From: an uncultured Pelagibacteraceae bacterium
GTDB lineage: Bacteria; Pseudomonadota; Alphaproteobacteria; Pelagibacterales; AG-422-B15
NCBI GenBank assembly: GCA_902604225.1
Contig: CACKXV010000009.1
Span: 1-32,505, forward strand
Length of the DNA: 32,505 nt
Reading direction: 5' to 3'
Each line of letters opens with the position of its first letter. Within the stretch, counting starts at the first letter, position 1. This document shows, in pieces, positions 24,581-32,505 of the stretch. A model generated the notes under the pieces. That model had not been told where the DNA came from, ran no database searches, and worked only from the letters and a program-made list of their open reading frames with translations. A program made the position numbers and the translations under genes.

Positions 24581-26152
24581 TTATTTATTAATATTTACCT
24601 GGGGCAAATTGACAATGAACTTCGCTCCCTTAATATCATTTTCCTCTATAATATTATCTACAGAAATTGAGCCTTCATGTGCATCAACAATCTGTTTGGC
24701 AATATTCAATCCAAGTCCAGAATGTGATTTATTATCTTCTTCTCTTAGAGAATAAAAACGCTCAAAAATTCTTTTCATATCAGGCTCTTTAATGCCCGGT
24801 CCCTCGTCCACAATTGCTATGCTCAAGTAGTTACTTGTTGCTGATAAAATAACTTTTATAATTCCAGGCTTTGGGGAAAAGGAAATTGCATTGTCTATAA
24901 TATTTTTGATAGCTTGAGAAATAAACTTCTTCTGACCATCAATAAAAATTTCCTTTTGATCATCTTGATCATATAAAAACTTAATTTGGATTTGATTTGG
25001 TAATATTTTTTGGGTGTCTTCAATAATCTCATGCAATAGAGATTTTATTTCAAATTTTTGCTGCTGACTTTTATAAAGATTTACCTCATTTTTAATCATC
25101 ACTGAATAATCGGTTATGATGCTTTCAATCCTTGAAATATCATTCTGAATAAGATTTAGAAATTTTTTTTGACCATCACTCATTTCATCAGTAATAACCT
25201 CGGATGCCATTTTTATTGAAGCGAGGGGATTTCGGATTTCATGCATCAAATCAGCTGAATTATTTTCAGCATTATCAATTTTATTATATAAACTATTCAA
25301 CATTTCATTAATGATTTTAGAAAGTTGGCCAATTTCATCATCTCTTCTATCTAATCCAGAAATTAAAGGTTTTGTTTTGTGGTCCATTTGGACTTTTTCC
25401 GCGGCATTTGCCAAGTTTCTAATAGGTTTGAGAATTATAAAGTTTAAAAAAAATGAAAATAATATCAAGCAACCTCCAATAGCTAAACCTGTTAGTAATA
25501 CATTTAGTTGTATTTGATTATTAATACTTTGAATGTTGGTATTATCTTCGTGCGCAACAATATAGTAGTAAATGTCATCATAACTAATAGGAAATATTGA
25601 GACCAATTCAAGTTTATTATTGTTCAACTCAATCGAAAAATTTTTTTGAATTCCTTTTTCTAAATTTTTGAAATTAGTCAGGAATTTGGGGTGATTTAAA
25701 AAATCTCTATTAGCTAAATTTTCTTTTTGATCTGATTTAAAAGTAACTATTGAACTATTTTTGTCTATGATCTCTACTTCTGTAGCAGACTGATTTATAA
25801 AAGAACTGTTTTCTAAGTCATATCCTTTCGTATCTAGCAAGATATTCATATTCTCATCCATTATTATAATAGAGAGATTTTTGATTTCTAACTTGGAGAG
25901 AATAGCCTCAGCATTTAGTTCTTTTTTAATGTCCCTGAGTAAATTTGATGTTTTTAAGAAGTTATAAATAATCAACGACTGATTATCGATTTGTTTAAGC
26001 CTTTTATTAAGTTGATAGTTGTTAAGGAAAATAATTATGAGTATTGTACTAACTATTAAAATTAGTAATCCAACAAAATTATATAATAAAAATTTTCTAA
26101 ATAGGCTGTTCAAGTTATGTACTGTATTATTTCCACTTATATCCTGATCCAT
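24581..26152 (-). CDS. chvG: ChvG-like membrane sensor histidine kinase
   Basis: 523 residues. There are two membrane helices (about 22-44 and 218-241) around a periplasmic domain of about 170 residues, then a HAMP linker (PIRNLANAAEKVQ), a HisKA domain with phospho-acceptor His304 in DLMHEIRNPLAS, and an HATPase with the N box (KNIIDNAISFSP), the G1 box (DEGPGIKE) and the G2 box (HSGLGLNIAKQ). It is arranged like ChvG/ExoS, which senses acid and envelope stress in alphaproteobacteria. The coding start overlaps the end of the response-regulator gene by 26 bases, and no later Met gives a complete first helix. The ligand is not known here. Confidence 0.9.
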   Translation of the reverse strand: MDQDISGNNTVHNLNSLFRKFLLYNFVGLLILIVSTILIIIFLNNYQLNKRLKQIDNQSLIIYNFLKTSNLLRDIKKELNAEAILSKLEIKNLSIIIMDENMNILLDTKGYDLENSSFINQSATEVEIIDKNSSIVTFKSDQKENLANRDFLNHPKFLTNFKNLEKGIQKNFSIELNNNKLELVSIFPISYDDIYYYIVAHEDNTNIQSINNQIQLNVLLTGLAIGGCLILFSFFLNFIILKPIRNLANAAEKVQMDHKTKPLISGLDRRDDEIGQLSKIINEMLNSLYNKIDNAENNSADLMHEIRNPLASIKMASEVITDEMSDGQKKFLNLIQNDISRIESIITDYSVMIKNEVNLYKSQQQKFEIKSLLHEIIEDTQKILPNQIQIKFLYDQDDQKEIFIDGQKKFISQAIKNIIDNAISFSPKPGIIKVILSATSNYLSIAIVDEGPGIKEPDMKRIFERFYSLREEDNKSHSGLGLNIAKQIVDAHEGSISVDNIIEENDIKGAKFIVNLPQVNINK

Positions 26153-26825
26153 ATAAAGTATTAATGGACTTAAATTCAGGATCGATCTTTCTAAATTTTT
26201 TTCTAATCCTTTTTATATGACTGTCTATTGTTCTATCATCAACATCCAATTCATCCCTGTAAGCAATCTCCATTAATCTATCTCTTGATTTAACAATACC
26301 TGGTCTTTCAACCAATTCTTTTATTATTTTAAATTCAGTAGTAGTTAAAGGCTCTAAAAGTGATTTCTCCTTCCACTCACATTCATATCTCAAACAGTCA
26401 AGCCTCAGATTTCCTAGTATAATAATTTGTTTTTTTTCAGAATTTTCATTCTCTATATTTTTTCTGTTGAGTGTATTTTTAATTGTTTCTATTAAAATTT
26501 CTTTAGAAAAATTTCCACTTTTTGTAACATAGCTATCAACACCATGCATTAAGCCTCTTAATCTATCGGCCTCTTGGTCTTTAGATGTCAGGAAGATCAC
26601 TGGTATTTCGGTTTTTTCTCTTATTTTTTTAAATAATTCATATCCATCCATTTTTGGCATTTTTATATCAATTACCGCTAGTTCCGGAGGATACCTAGAC
26701 ATCCCGATCAATGCTGACTGACCGTCACTATAAGTATGTATTTCAAATTCTTCTTTTTTAAGCAGCTCTTCGAGAGAAATTAAAATATTTCGATCGTCAT
26801 CTACTAAGGCAATAAGGTGTTTCAT
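26127..26825 (-). CDS. chvI: ChvI-like OmpR-family response regulator
   Basis: 232 residues: a receiver domain (ALVDDDRN acidic pocket, phosphorylated Asp53 in VIDIKMPKMDGY, conserved Thr/Lys in FLTSKDQ) and a C-terminal winged-helix DNA-binding domain (LTTTEFKIIKELVERPG, then SRDRLMEIAY and RTIDSHIKRIRKK). It is the cognate partner of the kinase encoded immediately downstream. It is divergent from pckA, the same arrangement as the chvGI-pckA neighbourhood in other alphaproteobacteria. Confidence 0.91.
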   Translation of the reverse strand: MKHLIALVDDDRNILISLEELLKKEEFEIHTYSDGQSALIGMSRYPPELAVIDIKMPKMDGYELFKKIREKTEIPVIFLTSKDQEADRLRGLMHGVDSYVTKSGNFSKEILIETIKNTLNRKNIENENSEKKQIIILGNLRLDCLRYECEWKEKSLLEPLTTTEFKIIKELVERPGIVKSRDRLMEIAYRDELDVDDRTIDSHIKRIRKKFRKIDPEFKSINTLYGSGYKWK

Positions 26826-26945
26826 TTTAAATTTTCATCATATTTTAAATTATTATATGACCATAAAATGGCATAAATATTGCATAATTTAACTAACAGT
26901 TTTTTCATTTATTTAGATATTAGCACTTAACATACATGTTATTAT

Positions 26946-28550
26946 ATGTTTTTATCACAACCTCAAAATATGCAAAATTCAGTAAAAAATAGCATTATAC
27001 AAAACGCTTCTTCAATTAGAAGTAACCTTAATTCTGAGGAACTATATGAAGTTGCACATACCTCTGGCGAAGGCAAACTATCATCGCATGGAGCTTTAGT
27101 GGTTAAAACAGGTAAACATACAGGTAGGTCAGCTAATGATAAATTTTTTGTTAAAGAAGGTGTAAATGATAAAAAAATCCATTGGGGTGAAACAAATGTA
27201 CCTATCTCAGAAAAATATTATGCAAAAATTGCTAATGCATTTATAGATTTTTCAAAGGATAAGTCATTATATTTACACAACCTAATGGGTGGAGCGGATC
27301 GTAATCATTCATTAAATGTTTCAATAATAACAGAATATGCTTGGCATGGATTATTTGCTAGACATTTACTTGTAAGACCAAGTGCTGATGAGCTAAAGCA
27401 TTTTAATCCAGAGTATACTATTGTAAACTTTCCAAGTTTGAAAATGGATCCAAGTATTCATGGTACAAATAGTGAAACTGTTATAGCTGTTAATCTTGCG
27501 GAAAAAATAATTTTAATAGCAGGCACTGAGTACGCAGGTGAAACAAAAAAATCTGTATTTACTCTTTTGAATTTTTTGCTTCCTGAAAAAAATGTTATGC
27601 CAATGCATTGTTCTGTTAATACTGGTGAAAATGGTGACGCTGCAATTTTCTTTGGTCTATCTGGTACAGGTAAAACTACATTAAGTGCAGATCCTAAGAG
27701 ATCACTCCTTGGAGATGACGAGCATGGATGGTCAGATGACGGACTTTTTAATTTTGAAGGTGGATGCTACGCAAAACTTATAAGATTATCTAAAGAAGCA
27801 GAACCAGAAATTTATGCTACTACTCAAATGAAAGGTACAGTTATTGAAAATGCTGTCATGAAAAACGACGGAACTTTAGATCTAGATGACAATTCTTTAA
27901 CAGAAAATACAAGAGGAGCCTATCCTTTAGACTATATACCAAGAGTTACCGAATCTGGAAAAACTGGTCACCCTAAAAATATAATTATGCTTACTGCTGA
28001 TGCATTTGGCGTATTACCTCCAATTGCTAAACTTTCTGCAGATCAGGCGATGTATCATTTTCTATCAGGTTATACAGCAAAAGTTGCTGGCACTGAAATT
28101 GGTCTTTCAAACGAGCCTCAGGCAACATTTTCAACATGTTTTGGTGCACCATTCATGCCAAGAAATCCAATAGAATACGGAAATTTACTCAAAAAAAAGA
28201 TATCAGATCATAAGGTTGATTGTTGGCTTGTAAATACAGGTTGGTCTGGCGGTGTTTATGGAGTTGGTAAAAGAATATCGATTAAAAATACTAGAGCATT
28301 ACTTAATGCTGCGCTCTCAGGCAAACTAGCTAATGCTGAAATGAGAAAGGATCCAAATTTTGGCTTCTCAGTTCCAGTTAAGGTTGATGGAATTAATGAA
28401 CAAATATTAAATCCCAAGAAAACATGGCAAAGTGAGTCTGATTATGATGCACAGGCAAAAAAACTAGTACAAATGTTTATTAGTAATTTTACTAGGTTTG
28501 AATCTGACGTTGAAGAGAATATTAAAACTTCAGGACCTATTGCCAATTAG
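26946..28550 (+). CDS. pckA: Phosphoenolpyruvate carboxykinase (ATP)
   Basis: 534 residues, full length. It catalyses oxaloacetate + ATP to phosphoenolpyruvate + CO2, the entry step of gluconeogenesis. The P-loop is GLSGTGKTT (237-245), the kinase-2/metal motif LLGDDEHGW (254-262) follows, and [11 protein letters not shown] and [12 protein letters not shown] are the signature regions. The ATG at 26946 gives a short leader; a second Met at 26970 is possible because the first eight residues are not conserved. Its 3' end overlaps the convergent MFS gene by 4 bases. The 120-base gap to chvI holds both divergent promoters, but no reliable -35/-10 could be picked. Confidence 0.97.
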   Translation: MFLSQPQNMQNSVKNSIIQNASSIRSNLNSEELYEVAHTSGEGKLSSHGALVVKTGKHTGRSANDKFFVKEGVNDKKIHWGETNVPISEKYYAKIANAFIDFSKDKSLYLHNLMGGADRNHSLNVSIITEYAWHGLFARHLLVRPSADELKHFNPEYTIVNFPSLKMDPSIHGTNSETVIAVNLAEKIILIAGTEYAGETKKSVFTLLNFLLPEKNVMPMHCSVNTGENGDAAIFFGLSGTGKTTLSADPKRSLLGDDEHGWSDDGLFNFEGGCYAKLIRLSKEAEPEIYATTQMKGTVIENAVMKNDGTLDLDDNSLTENTRGAYPLDYIPRVTESGKTGHPKNIIMLTADAFGVLPPIAKLSADQAMYHFLSGYTAKVAGTEIGLSNEPQATFSTCFGAPFMPRNPIEYGNLLKKKISDHKVDCWLVNTGWSGGVYGVGKRISIKNTRALLNAALSGKLANAEMRKDPNFGFSVPVKVDGINEQILNPKKTWQSESDYDAQAKKLVQMFISNFTRFESDVEENIKTSGPIAN

Positions 28551-29815
28551 GATTTATTTACCCTCTCGATATCTTCTGTATAACTAAGACTAGCAATATA
28601 GTAACAAATAATTGCTAAAATTGATGTTAGTCCAATAGAAATTAAAGAAAGTGTATATGGAGACGAAAAATCATTAAATACATAATCAACAAGATAGCCA
28701 GTAAAAAAACTACCAACTCCCATTCCAATAATGTTTACTCCTAGTATCCATACTGCAACCATAGTTGATCTCACTTTTACTGGAGTTAATTCCTGCACTG
28801 AAGCAAAAACTGGACCATAAAAAAAAGTGACATTAAATGAAACGAAGAATAATGTTAAATAAAAAAAGTTAGTATCAGGACTTATAAATCTGTAGCTTAT
28901 TGTTAAAGGTGTTAAAAGCAAATAAGATATAACTAAAAAGGTCATTACACCACCTTTGAAGTAATGACTTAAACGATCAGACAAAACACCACCAAGGACT
29001 GCGCCGACGGTACCGCCTAATATAAAAAAAATGCCAAATAAAAAATTATATGCACTAGCAGTAAAACCTCTTTCACTTACAGCCCATAAAACCTCAAAGT
29101 TACCGGCGCCTAATGGAATATGGAGAAAAATACTGCCAATAATCGCAAATGTTAAACATTTAGAATTATAGAGAGCATGTTTTGTCATACTTACAATTTC
29201 TCGAATACTTGCAGATTTATTATCTTCATCAAAAGATGCGTCTAATTGCCCACGCTTCGGTTCCAAAAGAAAATATGTTACTATGCCAAGTCCCATTCCA
29301 ATCAAACCTAATGTGATAAATACTGCGCGCCATCCAAAAACTGGTCCAAAAAAAGCTGCTATCAACATTCCAAATCCGACACCTAAAGGTATACCTAAGT
29401 AATAAATTGCAGATGCGGTTCCTCTTTTATTTTGGTTAAAAAGGTCAGATAGCATTGATATCGCATTGGGGGTTAATGCAGACTCTCCAACGCCAATTAA
29501 GGCTCTAGCAACAATTAAGTGTGAAAAATTTTTAGCTACACCGGTGAGAGCAGTCATTAAACTCCACAAAAATACTCCTGCGGCAGCAATTTTCATCCTA
29601 CTAAATTTATCTCCAAGCACACCCATTAATATACCAAATACTGAATAGAAAAATAGGAAGTAAACACCTGTCAGCAGTCCCCATTGTACATTTGTAAGAT
29701 TAAATTCAGACTTTATTTGAGGAGCAAAAGCTATAAGTAGATTTCTATCTACAAAATTAAAAATATTTAAAAGTAAAAAGAAAGCTAAATAAATATAGGA
29801 ATAGTTTGCCTTCAT
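28547..29815 (-). CDS. MFS transporter, Spinster-like/anion-cation symporter type
   Basis: 422 residues with about twelve membrane helices in two halves. The loop between helices 2 and 3 has [13 protein letters not shown] (the MFS GxLaDrxGrkr motif), and the first half has [17 protein letters not shown] with [17 protein letters not shown], typical of the sugar-phosphate/organic anion (Spinster/ACS) branch. The middle loop (about 190-205) carries the charged [12 protein letters not shown]. It starts 3 bases after the nucleotidyltransferase-cupin stop and probably belongs to the polA transcript. The substrate is unknown. The 3' end overlaps pckA by 4 bases. Confidence 0.86.
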   Translation of the reverse strand: MKANYSYIYLAFFLLLNIFNFVDRNLLIAFAPQIKSEFNLTNVQWGLLTGVYFLFFYSVFGILMGVLGDKFSRMKIAAAGVFLWSLMTALTGVAKNFSHLIVARALIGVGESALTPNAISMLSDLFNQNKRGTASAIYYLGIPLGVGFGMLIAAFFGPVFGWRAVFITLGLIGMGLGIVTYFLLEPKRGQLDASFDEDNKSASIREIVSMTKHALYNSKCLTFAIIGSIFLHIPLGAGNFEVLWAVSERGFTASAYNFLFGIFFILGGTVGAVLGGVLSDRLSHYFKGGVMTFLVISYLLLTPLTISYRFISPDTNFFYLTLFFVSFNVTFFYGPVFASVQELTPVKVRSTMVAVWILGVNIIGMGVGSFFTGYLVDYVFNDFSSPYTLSLISIGLTSILAIICYYIASLSYTEDIERVNKS

Positions 29816-29818
29816 ACA

Positions 29819-30595
29819 TTATGATCGATTGTAGTCATCTTCATATCTTTCTATATCATCTTCACCAAAATATGACCCAGTTTGAATTTCAATAATATTT
29901 AATTTCATATCTGACTTATTTTCTAAACGGTGCTTAGAATTAACAGGAATAAATATTGAATCATTTATCTTTAACTCTGTAATTTTATCGTCAATGGTAA
30001 CCAAAGCCTCTCCACTGATCACAGTCCAAACTTCAGATCTTTTGGTGTGTGATTGATAACTCAATCGTGACTTAGGATTAACCTCTATTTCTTTGACCTT
30101 GTGGTCATCACTATCATCTAAAACTCGATACCATCCCCACGGACGATATTCAATTGGTCCTTTCCAATTTTTTAATATCCAACTTGACGAGTTTTTTTTA
30201 AAATCTCCTCCAACTCCAAACTCAAAACTTACTCTTTCATTATTCACAAATTTTTCCATTTCAGGAATATTAGCTTGATTTCTATCGCCACCATTTGCAA
30301 AAATTATTTTATTATCTGGATACATATCTAAAACTTTTTTTATCGCATTTGACGCAGATTGATACTCATCATCCTCAAATTCAATGGCAGCATCAACTAC
30401 CGCTAAATTAGAAACAATTTCTATTCTTTCTTGAATGGGAAGAAACGCACTACCCTTTTTTTGTATTAACCAATTATCTGAGTTAACGCCAACTATTAGC
30501 TTATTTCCTAATTTTTTTGCATCCTTGAAGTAAACAATGTGTCCACTGTGAATAGGATCAAATCCTCCTGTAACAAGTATAATAATTTCAGTCAT
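29819..30595 (-). CDS. Fusion of a cytidylyltransferase-like nucleotidyltransferase and a phosphomannose-isomerase-type cupin
   Basis: 258 residues from ATG 30595; the stop of polA and this start overlap as TAATG, so this start is preferred over one 18 bases upstream. Residues 1-140 are a Rossmann-type nucleotidyltransferase (GGFDPIHSGHIVYF with the HxGH motif at 16-19, LIVGVNSD, and KIIFANGGDRNQAN), resembling RfaE/HldE or FAD-synthetase-type enzymes. Residues ~150-258 are a cupin (RPWGWYRVLDDSDDHKVKEI, SYQSHTKRSEVWTVISGEAL, NSKHRLENKS, IEIQTG) of the kind found at the C-terminus of mannose-6-phosphate isomerase/GDP-mannose pyrophosphorylase. A role in making an activated sugar is likely, but which sugar is unknown. 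Confidence 0.82.
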   Translation of the reverse strand: MTEIIILVTGGFDPIHSGHIVYFKDAKKLGNKLIVGVNSDNWLIQKKGSAFLPIQERIEIVSNLAVVDAAIEFEDDEYQSASNAIKKVLDMYPDNKIIFANGGDRNQANIPEMEKFVNNERVSFEFGVGGDFKKNSSSWILKNWKGPIEYRPWGWYRVLDDSDDHKVKEIEVNPKSRLSYQSHTKRSEVWTVISGEALVTIDDKITELKINDSIFIPVNSKHRLENKSDMKLNIIEIQTGSYFGEDDIERYEDDYNRS

Positions 30596-32505
30596 TAATG
30601 CGCATCGCTCCAATTATCTGCATTATTACTATCAACAGAAAGTGGTACTGAAAGATCAAACTTTGGCTTAAGCGCATTTTCCATTTCGGCCACAATTATT
30701 TCTCTAAATTTTTTAAGTTTATCATTTTTGATTTCAAAAATTAGCTCATCATGAACTTGAAGCAGCATCTTGCATTCATTAGTAGACTTTATTTTATCAT
30801 TTATCTTTATCATAGCTAACTTTATTATATCTGCTGCAGTCCCCTGAATTGGGGCGTTTATAGCCGCTCTTTCTTGAAATGATCTTAAAGCAAAATTTTT
30901 ATCTTTTATTCGTGGGAAAAAACACTTACGCCCACACAGTGTTTCAACATAACCATTGTTTCTACAGAGCTCTTTTGTATTTTCCATATATTCTTTTATT
31001 CCTGTAAACTTTTTAAAATATTCTTTAATAAAATCACTTGCTTCGTAGTTTGATATTGATAACTGTTTTGCCAGTCCGAATGCAGAAATGCCGTAAATTA
31101 TTCCAAAATTAACAGCTTTCGCTTTTCTACGTAAATCTTTAGTGACATCTTTGTGTTTGACATTAAAGATCTCTGACGCGGTTAGTTGATGTATGTCCTC
31201 ATTATTATTGAAAGCATCTTTTAGTTGAGATACGTCAGCCATATGAGCCAATACTCTTAATTCTATTTGGCTGTAGTCTGCAGCGAAAATTGTTTGGTCT
31301 TTACCAGGAATAAATGCTTTACGAATTGATCTACCTTCTTCTGTTCTGATTGGAATATTTTGTAAGTTTGGATCTGAAGACGCAAGTCTACCAGTGCTAG
31401 TAGAAGCCATCGCATATGAAGTATGTATTCTTCCTGTAGATTTAATAATATGAGCTTGCAAGGCCTCTGTATAAGTATTCTTTAACTTTGATAGCTGTCT
31501 CCATTCAATAATGGTTTCAGCAACTTTGTTGCCACCGTAGGCAAGATCTTCAAGAACTTCTATTCCTGTAGATTTTTCTCCTGTTCTTGTTTTTTTTGGG
31601 GGTATAAGTTTAAGTTTATCAAATAATACCTCGGACAGTTGCTTTGGTGATGCAATATTAAACTCTGTACCAGTATCCTTGTATATCTTACTTTCTAATT
31701 TTAAAATTCTTTTTGAAAAATCTGTTGATAGCTTTTTTAAGTATTCTCTATCAACTTTTATACCATTGAATTCCATAGTTTGAATACAATCAATTAAGGG
31801 CTTCTCAATATTGGAATAGATATAATTATTTTTTTCATGGTTTATTCTTTTTTTAAATAATAAATAAAGTTTATATGTAATATCAGCATCCTCAGCTGCA
31901 TATTTTAATGCGCTCTTTAAATCAACTTGATCAAATGTGATCTGAGATTTTCCACTTCCCACAACTTCTTTGTATTTTATAGTTTCTTTATTGAGATGTA
32001 TCTTTGCAAGATCATCCATTCCATGACGATTGATCCCTGCATCAGAAATAAATGACATTAGCATTGTATCATCGTAGCCAATAACGTTGATGTCATATTT
32101 TTTTAATATGGCATTATCATATTTTATATTATGTCCAATTTTGATAATTGATGAGTCTTCCATTATTGGCTTAAATATTTTAAAGAACTCTTCTATTTTA
32201 ATTTGCTTTGTTATTATTTGATTAAGCTCATCAGTGTGATGAAATGGAATGTAGTAAGAAGTCTCAAGGCCATAACAAATCGATATACCGATAAGATTGG
32301 CTTCTAATATATTTAAAGAGTCAGTTTCTACGTCATAAACAAAATGACCAGTATCGTATATATTTGATTTTAATTCCTCGAGATTTTTTACGTTATCGAT
32401 AAGTATATATTTAGTGCTTACATTTTTAGTTGAAATTTCCTTATCAGCATTAACATTGCCTTTTTCTTTTTTTTCAACTTTTGATTCCTTGTTACTTACG
32501 GTTTC
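30595..32505 (-). CDS. polA: DNA polymerase I, C-terminal Klenow part (5' end outside window)
   Basis: 636 residues are visible; the frame stays open to the right edge, so the Met at 32163 is internal and the 5'-nuclease domain lies outside. From the edge: a Lys/Glu-rich linker, then the 3'-5' exonuclease with Exo I YDVETDSL (D and E at 32334-32326), Exo II GHNIKYD and Exo III YAAEDAD all intact, so proofreading is expected. The polymerase has motif A DYSQIELR, the O-helix KAVNFGIIYGISAFG and motif C LLQVHDEL. It ends NADNWSDAH, the standard PolA tail. It serves repair and Okazaki-fragment maturation. The stop overlaps the start of the next gene by one base, forming an operon with the nucleotidyltransferase-cupin. 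Confidence 0.96.
   Translation of the reverse strand, partial: ETVSNKESKVEKKEKGNVNADKEISTKNVSTKYILIDNVKNLEELKSNIYDTGHFVYDVETDSLNILEANLIGISICYGLETSYYIPFHHTDELNQIITKQIKIEEFFKIFKPIMEDSSIIKIGHNIKYDNAILKKYDINVIGYDDTMLMSFISDAGINRHGMDDLAKIHLNKETIKYKEVVGSGKSQITFDQVDLKSALKYAAEDADITYKLYLLFKKRINHEKNNYIYSNIEKPLIDCIQTMEFNGIKVDREYLKKLSTDFSKRILKLESKIYKDTGTEFNIASPKQLSEVLFDKLKLIPPKKTRTGEKSTGIEVLEDLAYGGNKVAETIIEWRQLSKLKNTYTEALQAHIIKSTGRIHTSYAMASTSTGRLASSDPNLQNIPIRTEEGRSIRKAFIPGKDQTIFAADYSQIELRVLAHMADVSQLKDAFNNNEDIHQLTASEIFNVKHKDVTKDLRRKAKAVNFGIIYGISAFGLAKQLSISNYEASDFIKEYFKKFTGIKEYMENTKELCRNNGYVETLCGRKCFFPRIKDKNFALRSFQERAAINAPIQGTAADIIKLAMIKINDKIKSTNECKMLLQVHDELIFEIKNDKLKKFREIIVAEMENALKPKFDLSVPLSVDSNNADNWSDAH

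Noticed and set aside
26826-26945. Promoters and ChvI sites in the chvI-pckA divergent gap
   Set aside because: The gap is AT-rich with several weak -10-like hexamers and an imperfect ATGACCAT/ATGGCAT repeat, but no -35/-10 pair or ChvI motif stands out, so none was assigned.
32161-32163. ATG as the apparent start of DNA polymerase I
   Set aside because: The frame continues upstream to the window edge and encodes the Exo I motif YDVETDSL, so this Met is internal.

Overview
The window is an AT-rich, very gene-dense stretch of chromosome that looks like a marine, genome-economical alphaproteobacterium of the SAR11 / AEGEAN-169 (HIMB59) / low-GC Rhodospirillales type. This placement is an inference. 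It rests on the adjacent ChvI/ChvG two-component pair and pckA with ahcY, the tsaE-amgK-murU order, an exact alphaproteobacterial LexA box (GTTC-N7-GTTC) in front of umuD, and the uptake and organic-sulfur gene content. No gene-free stretch exceeds about 135 bases. No tRNA, rRNA, CRISPR array, insertion sequence or prophage was seen.

Layout. 1-4346 (+): the end of an EamA-type permease, then a complete branched-chain-amino-acid-type ABC importer core in the order livG-livF-livH-livM. Its lipoprotein binding protein (4387-5601, -) is convergent and shares a bidirectional terminator with livM. 5697-9317: two alpha/beta hydrolases flank a umuDC translesion polymerase operon under a predicted LexA operator. 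9370-10707: an ammonium transporter with its terminator. 10842-15606: a DUF3604 metallohydrolase-like protein with a 54-residue membrane protein immediately downstream, and on the other strand a membrane-anchored SurA/PpiC-like protein followed by a HupE/UreJ-type metal permease. This is the least understood block and the best candidate for an undescribed system. 15608-19561: DUF3429 protein and alkyl-sulfatase lipoprotein (-), divergent from an EamA permease and a TauD-family dioxygenase (+). 19555-26825 (-): yciB, hspQ, a DsbA-like thioredoxin, murU, amgK, tsaE, ahcY, chvG-like kinase and chvI-like regulator, divergent from pckA (+, 26946-28550). 28547-32505 (-): an MFS carrier, a nucleotidyltransferase-cupin fusion and polA, which runs off the right edge.

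How the genes work together. Nutrient capture (amino-acid-type ABC importer, AmtB, EamA and MFS carriers, sulfatase and dioxygenase) is interleaved with core functions: DNA repair (PolA, UmuDC), cell-wall recycling (AmgK/MurU), tRNA t6A synthesis (TsaE), the methyl cycle (AhcY), gluconeogenesis (PckA) and envelope sensing (ChvGI). Operons are packed with overlaps of 1 to 26 bases. Convergent genes share or nearly share their last codons, leaving little room for classical terminators. Predicted control sites are a LexA box at umuD, a heat-shock-type (RpoH-like) promoter at hspQ, sigma70-type promoters before ahcY and the livK-like gene, and two strong hairpin terminators.
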